Assembly (NCBI GenBank): GCA_022457155.1
Contig: JAJGOT010000754.1
Location: 186,001-250,000, forward strand
From: Cladopsammia gracilis
Lineage: Eukaryota > Cnidaria > Anthozoa > Scleractinia > Dendrophylliidae
DNA: 64,000 nt
Direction: 5' to 3'
Part shown: positions 33,848 through 45,900 of the stretch, in pieces
Layout: the number at the start of each line of letters is the position of its first letter
Position numbering within the stretch: position 1 is the first letter of the stretch
Program-made: the position numbers and the translations under genes
The notes under the pieces: generated by a model
What the model was told of the DNA's origin: nothing
Seen by the model: the letters and a program-made list of their open reading frames with translations, nothing else
The model's database searches: none

Positions 33848-33975
33848 TCTCAGTGGCCTAGTGGTAAGGCATCTGTCCGGTTATCAGGAGACCCGGGTTC
33901 AACTCCCGGCTGAGGCACTTTTTCACTCATAATCGTTGTTGTGAAAATTTCTGTTCTCACTATAACTGTCTATAT
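33848..33975 (+). mobile_element. tRNA-derived SINE with cloverleaf-like head
   Basis: GTCTCAGTGGCCTAGTGGTA to CCGGCTGAGGCA folds with a 7-bp acceptor stem (one G-T pair), a D arm and a perfect T arm around GGGTTCAACTCCC (B box). The anticodon stem has a mismatch and the residue before the anticodon is not U, so this is a SINE head rather than a working tRNA gene. A tail AACTGTCTATATATATATAG follows. Confidence 0.65.
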
Positions 33976-33985
33976 ATATATAGCT

Positions 33986-34332
33986 CAATTTTTGAAAAGG
34001 TGTTCAACGAAAATTACAGCAATTTCACTACAACAAGCCCAAAAAAGGGTTTTTATGACCCAGATCAGCCCGAAAATCACAGAGAAGAGAGAGAAGAGGG
34101 AAACGGAGCGAGAGTCTTTAGTTTTTATATTGGGGTTTGGAGAACGACAAAAAAACAAGGCCAAGAACATATACAAATTATGCTTACTTGGGGCGACCTC
34201 CTTTCAAAAATCCAGGTAGATTTAATGGATTGGCGACAATGATCGGAAAAAGTGCCAAAAAGCCATTTCCGGCCAAAGTCAGCGCCTTCTGGAACATTCC
34301 ACAGCGTTTGCTTGATTTTTGAAAAGGTGGTC
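33986..34332 (+). repeat. Dispersed repeat family H, copy 1
   Basis: Contains GAAAATTACAGCAATTTCAC, an AGAGAGAAGAGGGAAACGGA purine tract and CATTTCCGGCCAAAGTCAGC. Reverse-oriented relatives follow at 34627-35062 and 35178-35300. Overlapping frames of 60-92 codons are by-products. Confidence 0.7.
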
Positions 34333-34626
34333 AACGAAATTACAGCAATTTCACTACAACAAGCCTAAACAATTTTGAAAATAACCGTCAGTTGTTTTGG
34401 TGCGCACGCGTTTGCTAAACATCGGACGCCTCAGCAATTTTAAAGTGTAATACGTTAACGGTGTTTTAGTCACCGTGAAGAAGAGCACTAAATGTGGTCG
34501 AAATATAGGTGTCAGACAAAAAAGTATTGGTTCGTCTTCATTTGTGACAAATTTATATTATTTTTATGAAAGACTGGACAAGTGGATGCTTGTGACAAGT
34601 TTATATATATGTATATGTATACATAC

Positions 34627-35062
34627 CTGGATTTTTTAAAAGGGTGTCGCCCTAAGTAACCGTTCCTGAGTATGCATGCTTGGCCTTGATTTTTTTGTCG
34701 TTCAAAAACTATCTCTAAAACCCCCATATAAAAACTAAAGACTGTTGCTAGTCTTTTTGTTCTCTCGCCCTCGCTCCCTTTCCCCTTTCTCTCTTTTCTC
34801 TGTGATTTTCGGGCTGATCGGGGTCATAAAAAACCTTTTTTGGGCTAGCTGTAGTGAAATTGCTGTAATTTTCGTTGACCACCTTTTCAAAAATTCAGCT
34901 ATATATTTCAAGCCAACGCTGTGGAGTGTTCCAGAAAGCGCTGAGTTTGGCCGGAAATGGCTTTTTGGTACTTTTCTCGATCATTGTCACCATTCTATTA
35001 AGATATATACCTGGATTTTTGAAAAGGGTGTCGCCCTAAACCGTTCGTGAGTATGCTTGGCC
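34627..35062 (-). repeat. Dispersed repeat family H, copy 2 (inverted)
   Basis: Reverse-complement relative of copy 1: GGGTGTCGCCCTAA, a CTCGCTCCCTTTCCC pyrimidine tract, GTGAAATTGCTGTAATTTTC and GGCCGGAAATGGC. The start motif recurs at about 35012-35045. Confidence 0.7.
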
Positions 35063-35177
35063 TTGATTAAAAATATTAAACAAACAGCGGTGATAAACAT
35101 TTTAAAAACATGCATTTTATGAACTTAACGTTTCGTATGCTAGTCAACATACATTTTCAAAAAGTATAACCTTAATG

Positions 35178-35300
35178 CTTGGCCTTGTTTTTTTTGTCGT
35201 TTAAAAACTATCTCTAAAACCCCCAATATAAAAACTAAAGACTGTTGCTAGTCTTTTTTTCTCTCGCTCGCTCCCTTTCCCTTTTCTCTCTCTTCTCTGC
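35178..35300 (-). repeat. Dispersed repeat family H, copy 3 (partial)
   Basis: Repeats the GCTTGGCCTTG, ACTAAAGACTGTTGCTAGTC and CTCGCTCCCTTTCCC segment of copy 2, then diverges before a poly-C tract at 35341-35353. Confidence 0.7.
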
Positions 35301-35656
35301 GGTTTGTATGGAGTCATCAGAGCATGAAAATACCAATATCCCCCCCCCCCCCCAAATTGCAATAAAATGCTGATTTTTGGCAAACGGGCATCTTTTTGTC
35401 GTGCTCTTTCCGAATACCTTATCAAATCCCATAATTTCGCAAATTTAGGTATTTGTGGCGTGACACTTTAGGACTCTAAGCGCATGCAACTTTTTCAGTT
35501 CTATCGATAGGAGATTTCCATGAGTCTACAGTTGTTATAAGAGCTGTTGTTGTTGATGTGTGGTTCACGTATGCAAATTGGTGTTATTTTATTAGTCCAA
35601 CTTCATCTGCAAATTCGGTGAGAGCATTGTTGGTAAACGTTTTCTGAATCTTTGGA

Positions 35657-35773
35657 ATGCACGAAAGCATTGATATGGATCTGGAGTTACCTTCGTTACT
35701 TTCGATGGATATGGATAGCGACCACTGCTTCGATGTATTGAATACTGACATAGTCAATACTCATAGTGGCTAA
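35657..35773 (+). other. Short acidic ORF, possible exon
   Basis: A 38-residue frame (MHESIDMDLELPSLLSMDMD start, acidic and leucine-rich, like a transactivation segment). An octamer-like ATGCAAAT lies about 85 bp upstream. No partner exon found; may be chance. Confidence 0.2.
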
Positions 35774-36026
35774 TACAGGGTGCGGTGATTTTCAGCGCGT
35801 TTGCAGAAATCTTGTCTTCCCCAGTAGTTTTATTTGAATCCATCGTCTATCAGTCTTCCAAAGTGCGGAACTTATTAAAGACCTGAGATGAAGTATTTGT
35901 CCAGACGGTTGAACATCAGGAGATTGACTTATACAAAGTACGACATCAGGTCTGCCGTTATTTTGGAGACTCTTTGGACGATTTGGTTGGTATACTCCCG
36001 GGGCACAGGCGATCAAAGCAACCACA

Positions 36027-36416
36027 GGCAGCCCAAGCTTAGTATGCGATGGTTCTTTGTTATTACGCAATTTATAGACTTTGTATGGGAAATTCATTTT
36101 AGTCTTGTATATGCTAAAATAAAGCTTTAATGTAGAAATGAACTTCACTTACCACAATATTGTGTTTTCCTTGTGTCTTTTATGCAATTTGGGTGCAAAT
36201 GATGTCTATTTGGTTTTGTGTCTTACGAGTTTTTGCGATGTCGTTGGTTGTCGTTTCCACTCAGTGGAAACAATAATGAGGTAAGTGAAGTTTATTTCTA
36301 CATTAAAGATTTATTTTAGCATATATAAGATTAAAATGAATTTCCCATACAAAGTCTATGAATCGCTCGTTGCGTAATAACTGAAAGAACCATCGCATAC
36401 TAAGCTTGGGCTGCCT
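36027..36416. repeat. Inverted repeat, arms about 130 bp
   Basis: GGCAGCCCAAGCTTAGTATG at the left is mirrored by CATACTAAGCTTGGGCTGCC at the right, and the arms run inward to CTTCACTTACC and GGTAAGTGAAG around a 125-bp loop. The arms are not identical, so the element is not brand new. No known termini. Confidence 0.8.
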
Positions 36417-36812
36417 GTGAAGCAACTACCGGTTAGTGTCAATGAAGTTAAAGATGATCTTTTCCCTTAGAGTCTTAAAAATGTATTTTAATCAACGTCT
36501 AATGTTCATTTACACAATCTAAGAAACAGGTCAAATAATTGTTTTGTTTCCAGACTCCGAAAAGAAGCGGGAAAGTGTAGCTTTGCCTACTGGGGTACTG
36601 TTCTTTGGAATGGTGCCTATCAAATGAGATCAGACCTGAGCCAACTATTTATTAGATTTTTATAAGATGTACAGGTATTGCATAGGAAATATTTAGTATA
36701 CACTCTCAGAAGGAGCTTTCTTTTTGTAATGTGTGCTTTTGATTGATTTGCAGCGTGAGCTTGGGAGGACTGGGAGGCCTGTGAACTTTGAGCTCCCCGC
36801 GAGACCTTCGAT
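36417..36812. other. Upstream region of the tandem-C2 gene
   Basis: An acceptor-like TTGATTGATTTGCAG at 36755 begins an open frame to 36930 (RELGRTGRPVNF...), which stops before the C2 gene's ATG. It could be a leader exon. Otherwise nothing recognised. Confidence 0.35.
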
Positions 36813-36833
36813 TGACGTCATATTAGACGTCAC
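36813..36833. promoter_or_regulatory. Two CRE-like sites upstream of the tandem-C2 gene
   Basis: A full palindromic TGACGTCA and, five bases on, AGACGTCAC, 115-135 bp upstream of the start codon. CREB/ATF factors bind such sites. A short uORF (ATGGCTTCCATGG..., 7 codons) follows at 36860. Confidence 0.5.
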
Positions 36834-36947
36834 AACAAACAAATTCCTCAAAGTCAAAGATGGCTTCCATGGTGGTCAAGTAAACAAGAGTTGTCCGCAA
36901 GAAAGAAACCATAAAATGATCTCAAACTCGTAAATAAACGTTCAGTT

Positions 36948-39900
36948 ATGGGCACAGGAGCTAGTACAGCATCAAGACAGCAGTGGACTGCTGCAGATGA
37001 GGACAATTCATCCGTGGTTCTTCAAGATGTTAGGCCGCGGACGGCCGCTAATGCAAACCTCCCGCCTTCGAACGACATGACGGGTCTGACGAAACTGGTG
37101 GAAGCGAAAAACAAGTTTATGAAGATCAAGAGTAGGGAGAAAAACACAGCATGTTTCCAGAAACAGGTGATTTGATTTATACATTCAATAATGAGTTTAA
37201 TAAGTGCTCTTCATTTTCTTTCCAGCTCAACAAGACGTCAATATGCGATCTTAATTTTCTCATAAAACTATAAAAGCGTCGCTAGATTTAAGCTTAATAT
37301 ACTGTGTGAGCTTAATAACATGCTTGCAAAAAGTATTGTCTAAAAGCGTTTGTGCCTAACGTTCAACTTTTTAAGGTTGAATTTTTTAATTTGAAGAGAC
37401 CTCAGTTAATACCGGTATCTGACCTTTCACTGGAACTGATCCTCTTTTGGATAACATTAATTAGTAAGCTTATATTCTTGGCTTTCACTTACGTCATATC
37501 AAAATTCAGAAGCATTAAAAAATAGATTTCGAATCCAAAATGTTTATGGAATTGTAAAGAGTTCAAAAATACACATCTTGGCCAAATTTTGAAGCGACAT
37601 ACAAACATGCAACAAACAAACAACTTCAGCAACTTGCATCTTAGTTTCATGTTTGGCGTTTCCAACATTTTAGCCAGAAATTGAAAAGTGGCCGTCCAGA
37701 AGAGATTTTCCATCATAATTTTTTAAAAGATTAGGTGCAATTTTCATGAATTTCTTCAAAAAGTGGGCGTCCACAGGACCCCTGGACGCCCTGCTGGCTA
37801 AAAGCTTGCCTACATACTGTACATGTATATCGAGTTCACTTATTGCTTAATCCTTAAAGCCTCAATAGTGATCAGTATCAACTTTCTCCTTGCACTAGCA
37901 ATGTGTGGTTCCAGAAAATATCCATACCCCCCCACGGAAGACAGTTGGAAATTCCGAGGGGGAGGGGGGGTTGAAAGGCAGAAATTTCCGAGGGGTTGGG
38001 GGGGTTCGCGAGAAGCTTCTTTTCCAGAGGGTGATAAATCACGAAAAGCACGACGCAATACTTACGTACGCTGTTTAAAAAAAAAATCAGGGCTCCTGTC
38101 CATTGAGATGAAGTTAACATTATAAGCTTTAATGTTTCTGTTTTTGCTTTGAGTTTGCTAGCGCTGCAAGTTATCCCGGCGAAGAACGAAGTGTTTTTGA
38201 ACGAAGCATCGTCAAAATGGCGGACGTGACAGGAAACTCGTCCCCGGACTCCCAGCGGTATCTTGTTTTCGTTGCGACGTATGAAAGTCCCTTCACTTCC
38301 GGTCACCGAATATTATTTTTCTTTGTGAATACTTGTGAATCAAAATCTCTTCCAATCTTTATTACTTATGAAAATGCAAAGACTATCTCCTAATAAATAT
38401 ATAAAATTATCAGCGCTTTGAAGCAAAGGAGTGAATTTCGGCTTTTCTTCTGGTTGCCTAGCACGTGATAAATTTCTTCCCCCGATCAAATTTCACGTTC
38501 GTCGTAAACATCATCAAACTGAACCGCAGAGCGCAACAATTTTATTATTTCTAGCGGATAATTGCGAAGCAAACATCGTTCAACGGCGCTTGTTCACAAA
38601 CATTTGTGTCAAAATGTTTACTATTATTTATTTGTAGCGGATAACTGCGAAGCGAACATCATTAAACGGCGCTTGTTCACAAACATTCGCGTGTTTACTT
38701 TTATTAAGCTACAAAATATATTTCTAGCGGCTAGAAGCGCACAAAATTCAACGGCGGCGCTTAAAAAGTCCGGGTAAGTTGCAAGCAGGAAACAGTCGAT
38801 CGTGACTTTTCATTCTGTAATAGCAGATATAAAGTGAAAGCTTTTACTTTCGTTTAGCTTCGTTTATATTAAACGGATAACTCAAAAGATGAGACCGAAA
38901 AGATAACAAACGATTGAAAGTCATTTATCAATTCGGGAAAGAAAGATACTTTTTAGGCTTTTATAAAGCTTTATCACAGGAGGAACATGAAACATGATAC
39001 ATTTTTTTCAGAAAACGTGAACTTTGAACCACAACTAGTGATGGTAAAGATGTGAAAATTGTAGCGTACGATCTTTAAAATGAAGATAGAGTTTATACTG
39101 TTAAGTTTATTAATAACTTAAGCTTCATTCACGTAACCGAGTCTTCATTTTTTAAGTACAAAACCTTTTGGAATTTCCGAGGGGAGGAGTGGGTCCATGT
39201 TTTAAAATACTGGAATTTCCTGGGGGGTGGGGGGGTCACCAAACACCCCCTGGAAGGGAAATTCCTGGGGGGTGGGGGGGTGAAAACTAAAGTGCCTTCC
39301 GTCGGGGGGGTATGGATATTTTCTGGAACCACACAATGCATAATCAAGGAGAGAGGTCATGAGAATTAAGACAATGATCACACTGGATGGATTGTCTTGA
39401 TCCTGTAACAACTTCTCTTGACTTACATGTACATGTACATGTATGTCATAAGAAATGTGCATGTATGGTGACCAGCAAGAAGATTTTGTATGTTTCTACT
39501 AAGGCTGTAAAGTGCAACTAACCCCAATTTTTTTCTTTCGCTAAACAAAATCTCCGGTTTGTCCTGATTACTTGTGCGAAAAAATATCGTAATAATTGAT
39601 AAAATCGCCGCGTTTCTACAGCTGTTTGAAGTTCGGTGCTTCTGCCCCATTACCGAGCATTTGTGAGAGCTGGGTACAAACTTTGCTGTGACGTCATCGA
39701 AGGAGGCCATTTGCCGCGTTCTCATAAGCATATCACCACGAAGCGACAAAGGAAGAGGCATTTTAATGTAAATGGTACTCGAAAGCCAAAAACGGGATTT
39801 TGTGCACTCCGACAACTTTTTTGTGTTTGCCCACAGTTCCTTTGCTCTTCACATCAGGAAAATCAATCTCCTTCGATGACATCACAAGACGTCTAGCAAA

Positions 39901-42900
39901 ACTCAGACCCATTCTTCACATTGCTCGGTACTGGCCGAAAGAACCCCCAAAATTTGAAACTTTAAAAAAAAAACGTAAAAAATCAAGGACAAATGCTATG
40001 GTAAAAAAATTTTCACACAGGTAATCAGGACAATTAGGAGATTTCGTTTGGCGAAAAGGGTTAGTTGCACTTTAAGGGTTACATGTGAGTATTCAATACT
40101 GCAAAGTGGAAGAGAGGGTGGGGGTATGAAGGAGGAAGAGCAGCAGGATTTTGTTATCTCAAGTGGAGCTTTCATTGGACTTTTTGTGGCTTTAGACAGT
40201 AAAAATCAGATGACTTAAGTTACATTTCAAGGTCCTATAAATTACATACATGTGCATTTTTAGAAATGTACTCTCTGTTAAAATCAAGTTTCTTGCTGAC
40301 ATAGAATTTAACTGGGAATTTCAGCATTTTCACTCAGGTTTGAAATGCAGTAAAAGCATCAGATTCCTGTCCAGGATTTCAGAATAATTGTTAATCAAAT
40401 GTAGATGTTTTATTGGATTTTTCTTCCAAAAAGTTGAAGCTTGAAACTATCCTTAATATGTACATAATTATTCTTTTTTCAGCTTGATGGGACTGACATA
40501 ATCAAAGAGCTTTACAAGCGCATGGACCCGACAGTAACCCAGCCTGACTGTGGAGACATCAAGGGAGATGTGCAGCTGTCCCTGAAGTATAACCACAGAC
40601 AGCAGCTGTTACTTGTTAAAGTGATCCGAGCCAGAGATCTTGTACCTAGGGACCTTAATGGCAAGTCGGACCCATATGTAGTCCTGGATCTTGTTCCAGA
40701 CTTGTAAGTTTTCATTAGGCAATGATTGACACTTCTTTTTATTAGCCTTTCACGATTAAGTTCCTTCTTACACCGTGTATAGAAGAAAGTGTTTTTTTGT
40801 TGGTGTGGTGGGGGGTTACACTGTAACAGGGCATTTTCCTACTACAGAGAAACTTTCTGATGTTTGGGAACACACACTGAACATGTACATGTACTTTTCC
40901 AGGTAACAATTTTACTGTACTTTGCATCATACATGTAGCATGCACATTTTCCAACCCCTAATTTTACATATACTAATATCTGCCAAATAGGTTATTATCT
41001 GGTACATGGGCATGACTAGCCAACCAATGAACTTTCTTTTATGCTGATGGTGTTTACAGTTTAAATAGAACATTGCTCACAGTGATTCCTGCATTCAGTT
41101 CAGTTTCTGTTGCTACACCAAACCTTCAGTTGCACAATGCATGAAGCGATGCTGGTGTTGGTTGCATAGGTGCAGTGTACAGTACATGCTGCTGGGAGCT
41201 TGCCAGCTGTACTTGTACTTTGTGACATCAATCTTATGAATGCCACTCGCTGCCACTACATGACATGTACAAACATGTACACATACAGACACAGTTGCCT
41301 GGCGATACTCCCTAACCTTTTCTTTCTCGCTTTGTTAAGTTCTATTCTGTTTGTAAATAAAACGATTTTAATGCTCTTTACATGTGGAAAACGCTCTGGA
41401 ACAGGTCCTGTAGTCGATAACAATGTAAATACATGTAATCCCCCTTCTGTTAGTATGTTTTCAAAGAATTTTTTCCGCACCCCGCTATTACTGACTCTCG
41501 TTATTATGGACACCTAATCCCAGTCCCAAGGGTGTCCGTAAGTGAGAATTGACTGTATTTGCAAGCATAGCCCTTTTCACGGTTAACCTTTCTCATTTGC
41601 ATTACAATAAAATTCAACAAGATTGCGAGGCAGGTTAACTGCGAAAAGGGCTATTGTTATGCAAAAGTGTAATTTCATTTCTTGTTTGACTTTATGTTGC
41701 ATTGGTGTTGCTTTTTTGTAAAGTTGAACTAGTGAGCAGCGCTTGTATGAACTTAAGTCTGTAAAACTGATTTATTTTCTCCTATGCATGCAGACTCCAT
41801 CAGGGACTTATTAATCAGTTTTACAAACTTAAGTAATTTTTGTACAAATGCTGCTCACTTGTTCAGAATTACAAAATTATTCAAGCATATTTTTTGTGAT
41901 TTTTGCTATTTTTAGCTTAATTTCAAACACATGCATACAGCTGTACATGTAGCAGTATTATTGATTTTTTTAAAATTAGGAGCACTTTCAGCAGCATAAT
42001 AAATAGACTGCATGTACAACTTATTTACCCCACAGGAAAGGAGAAGGACAGAAAAAGACTGTGCACAAGGCAAAGACACTCAACCCTGTATTCAATGAGA
42101 TCTTCTCCTTCCAACTGGAACAGTCTCACGTAGCAGACACCAAGCTGCGAGTGGCTGTCTGGGATCATGATTTCTTTGGCGAGGATGATTTCAATGGTGA
42201 AGGCGTGGTGGATCTGTCCAGGATTAACTTCAATACAGGCACCCATACAGACTGGTTCGTGCTTCAGCTTGAGGTACTGTGTTCACATGTACATATTATT
42301 TTAACACTTTATGCATTTAATGAAATATAAACGCATTGCAGTGCTCTCACCAGAATTTTGCATTGAGTTATTTGAGCGAGTATAAACACTGTACAAATGT
42401 ACTAAGGTTAAGTAACTTGACCTCAGTAAATGGAACCCCCGTTAAACGTTTAATTGTAAACGCAACATAAATGATTTATTTTTTTAATACTTTAGACTGA
42501 TTTCAGCATCAAAGGAGAATTGGAAATCAGCCTGGAGTATGAAGAACCTGAAAGTCTGATTGTGACAGTTCACAAAGCTTACAACATCAAGGCTGGCAAC
42601 ACTCTGAGAAATACATCTGATGCCTTTGTGAAGTGTGCAATTTCTGGCACTAACTTTCACCATGAAACCAAGGTCAGGGTTTACATCAGTGCTGTCATTA
42701 AGGGCTGGTAGCCGGCCAAAACAGCCAGCTACTTGCCCATCCTCGGCCGTCTACTTTCATTTCATTTCACTGTTACTGTTGAAGAGAAAGCTTACAGTAA
42801 TAAAAAAATCCATCAAAATTACTTGTAAGACATTCCTTCTAATTTTTTAGTCAAAGTAAAGATGTATCAATCTGTATTACAACAGTTTTAAACATCGGCA

Positions 42901-45900
42901 GCCAATGTGCATGTTATGGGCTACTCAATCTCTTTTGAAGTTATCGAAGGTCTGTGGGTAGTGCCTGGAACATTTTCACAGGTGAATCCCAGGTTTGCGC
43001 GTAATCTCCGGGAAAAAACATGGCGTCCGTTCGAGTGCCAAGCCGCCTACACTGTACTTTCCATTTTCAACCTGCTACTTACAAAATTAATGATAGCCCT
43101 GGCTTACATACATTGTACATCTGTAGTTCTTCATCTGTTGCACGAGTTGTAACATTTGGATAAAATTTCACTTGATTGCTTGATTGCTTGATCACTCAAT
43201 CAGCTGTAAACATTGAGTTGTTGATATGTAATGGTCACCTGCCTTGCATAAAGGGACAGCAATGGAGGGGAGTTGGATGCAGGGGGGGGGGGGGGGAGAT
43301 TGATAAAGCAGAACGTCTAGGAGAGGGGAGGGTCTGAAGGTGTGCAGAATCTTTTATTAAGAGTGTTTGTTATTGTGCAGTTCCATAAAAAATCCATACC
43401 CACCCCATGGAAAGTCATTGGAAATTCCTAGGGGGAAGGGGTTGTTAAAAGCCAACATTTTAGAAGTAAAGTATGAGGCTAAACTGGAATTTTCTTAGGG
43501 GGACGAGGGGGTGCTAAACAAAAAACCTTCCGTGGGAGGAGTATGGATATTTTCTGGAACTGCACAATCCCATGTTGGCTAAGTACATTCATGTACATGT
43601 AGGAGCCTTTGATTTAATGCCTTGCAACACAGTGCAGCATTTAACCCATTGAGTCCATTTTTTGACCACTTGCAACATGAAAACCAAACATCCTTTCTTT
43701 GCAATGGTTGGTTCATCACTTTTTCATTTGGGGCAGGCACACAAAGCAAAATTTCCATCTACATCTTTTTCATGTAAATGCTGGAGAAAGTGAGAATATT
43801 TCACAAGAAGTGGCAATTGGTAGAAAGATCAAATTTTTTCTGTGATATATTAGGTTTCTTGTTGGAGAAATAATAATCATGTAATGTGATTTGTAGATTA
43901 AGATCATGTGACACTCTTGGGGATCACATGTGCTCCTCGATTGCATCATTCTATGATTTAACTTCTCGGCTTGCAGCTTATGTTATTCAGTTCAAGTTGT
44001 AACCTTCTTTCGGTTTGTATTAAAGCTAGATCTATTATTTCTTGCATGTATCTCAGTATCTCTGGCCCAATTCAGGGGACTAAGGGATGGACTATTTTAT
44101 TAACGGGGTGGGAGGGCAATTTTTCTGAACATGGATTTTTTTTTCTGTCTTGAGGCTGTGCAAGAATTTTTTTCGAGATTGTTCCATAGTTTTCTTTGGC
44201 TCGCTATGCATGAATTTTTTTTCTCTCATTTTGCTGTGCAGGAATATAACTATATTATATTAGGTCCATCCCTTACCTCATTTGAGCTTGCTTAGGAAGA
44301 CTTCTTCATGAATCCTGTCTAAGATGGTAAGCAAAAACATCTTTTGATGTAAAAAGTGATGATGTCACAAATGGTACAAGGACTGTGTATCATCACGGGC
44401 AGTTTGAAGTGGTTCAGGGCCCGGTTGTTCAAAGCCCAATTAGTGCTAATCCTAGGTTAATTACCATGACAACTCATATGTTCTGTTGACAGTTAATCCA
44501 GGATTAGAATCAGGCTTTGAACAACTCGGCCCAGGTGTCAATAGGTTAATACCAACCTCCAAATTTACAAATTCTGTTATTGAAATAAGGTAAATTAAAT
44601 TGCAATGGAGACCTTATGTGCCCTTACCAACCACTACTCACTCACGGTTATAAAATTATCTGAAAGCAGCCATACCATGTATTAAACATTCATCCTTTAA
44701 ATAATTTGTCCTTCTATGTGTCATCATGTTTAGGTTGTAAGCGGCTCCCTGAATCCAGAATTTGAAGAAACATTTGAGTTTGAAGTTCCACGGGAAGAGT
44801 TTTCTTCAAGGTACAGTTGTGTAGTACCTTTTTAATACATACTGTACAACCACTTTAACAGCTTATTGAAATTTGGTCATATTAACAGGAATGATAATGG
44901 TCTTATTAATGAGTTTTTGGGAATATTTGTAATATCATACATGTTCATTGTACTGATAAATCAGCTTGCCACATTAAATCATACCAATCACAGAGTATAA
45001 TGCTAATCACCTATCAATTTGAATCACAAAATTTTCAATCAAAACTATATTAATTTTATTTTCAGTTTTTCTTTGCTTTTGCTATCAACATATACATTGT
45101 TTATGTGCATACATGTACATTGTATCAAGTGGCCGTATTAATGGGGTAAATTTTGTAAGGAAAATAACTGCATAATTAAGTTAGGTGTAACTGCATAAAT
45201 TAGGTGTAACTCCTCCTTAGAGGATGCAAAATTGAATGAATTTATTTTCCATGAGTGAAAATGGAATTTGCTATGCATTGTATCTTCAAAAGGTGGGATG
45301 CAAAAAAGTATTGAAATATTTTTCAAAGCAACGACAACTGACTTGATTTTGAAAGACATATTTCAACAATCCTTTGTCATCTTCAGTTTGAAATTTTAAG
45401 TTACAAAGTTGAGTTTATACTAAGTAAATGAAAAAACACCTTTGACAAGTAAATGAAAGAATGTGTGACAATACGCCATTAAAAAGAAAGTTTTAAATTA
45501 ACATGATGCAACTGTTGGTTCAAAGAAGGTTGTTGCCATTTGATATGCAAAGCTTCCTTTATCTTAAGCTGAAAATTAGTGGAAGCATGATCTAAGATAT
45601 TGAAACAATTGGGTGAACATAAACTGTGGCATTCTTTAGAGTCTTCCAGGTGTTCTCTAAAGAATGCCATAGTTTATGGGGGGGGGGCTTCCCTTAAATT
45701 CGCCCCTGGTACCCCCTGACAGCTTTTTTGTGTTACGGTTTAATTGATAACGCTGTTAGACAAAAAAAAACGTGCTATGTTGCTTAAGCAGTCATGTTTA
45801 CCTTGACAGAGCTGTGCTGTTTCACCTCCTTGACAAAGAATTAGTGGGAAGCAACAGTTCATTAGGACAAGTTCATATACAACTCAAACACCTGGACTTG

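Noticed and set aside
33848..33920. Functional tRNA gene
   Set aside because: Anticodon stem mismatch and wrong base before the anticodon; continues into a SINE body that is repeated nearby.
37823..38306. Overlapping frames rich in proline and glycine
   Set aside because: Derive from the G-rich blocks of MITE family I.
38217..38392. Plus-strand frame MADVTGNSSPDSQRYLVF in intron 1 of the C2 gene
   Set aside because: Good Kozak-like start, but no splice phase joins it to the C2 exons and it ends soon in a stop.
39423..39896. Frames of 130 and 86 codons on opposite strands
   Set aside because: Both lie in the 567-bp TIR element and lack domains.
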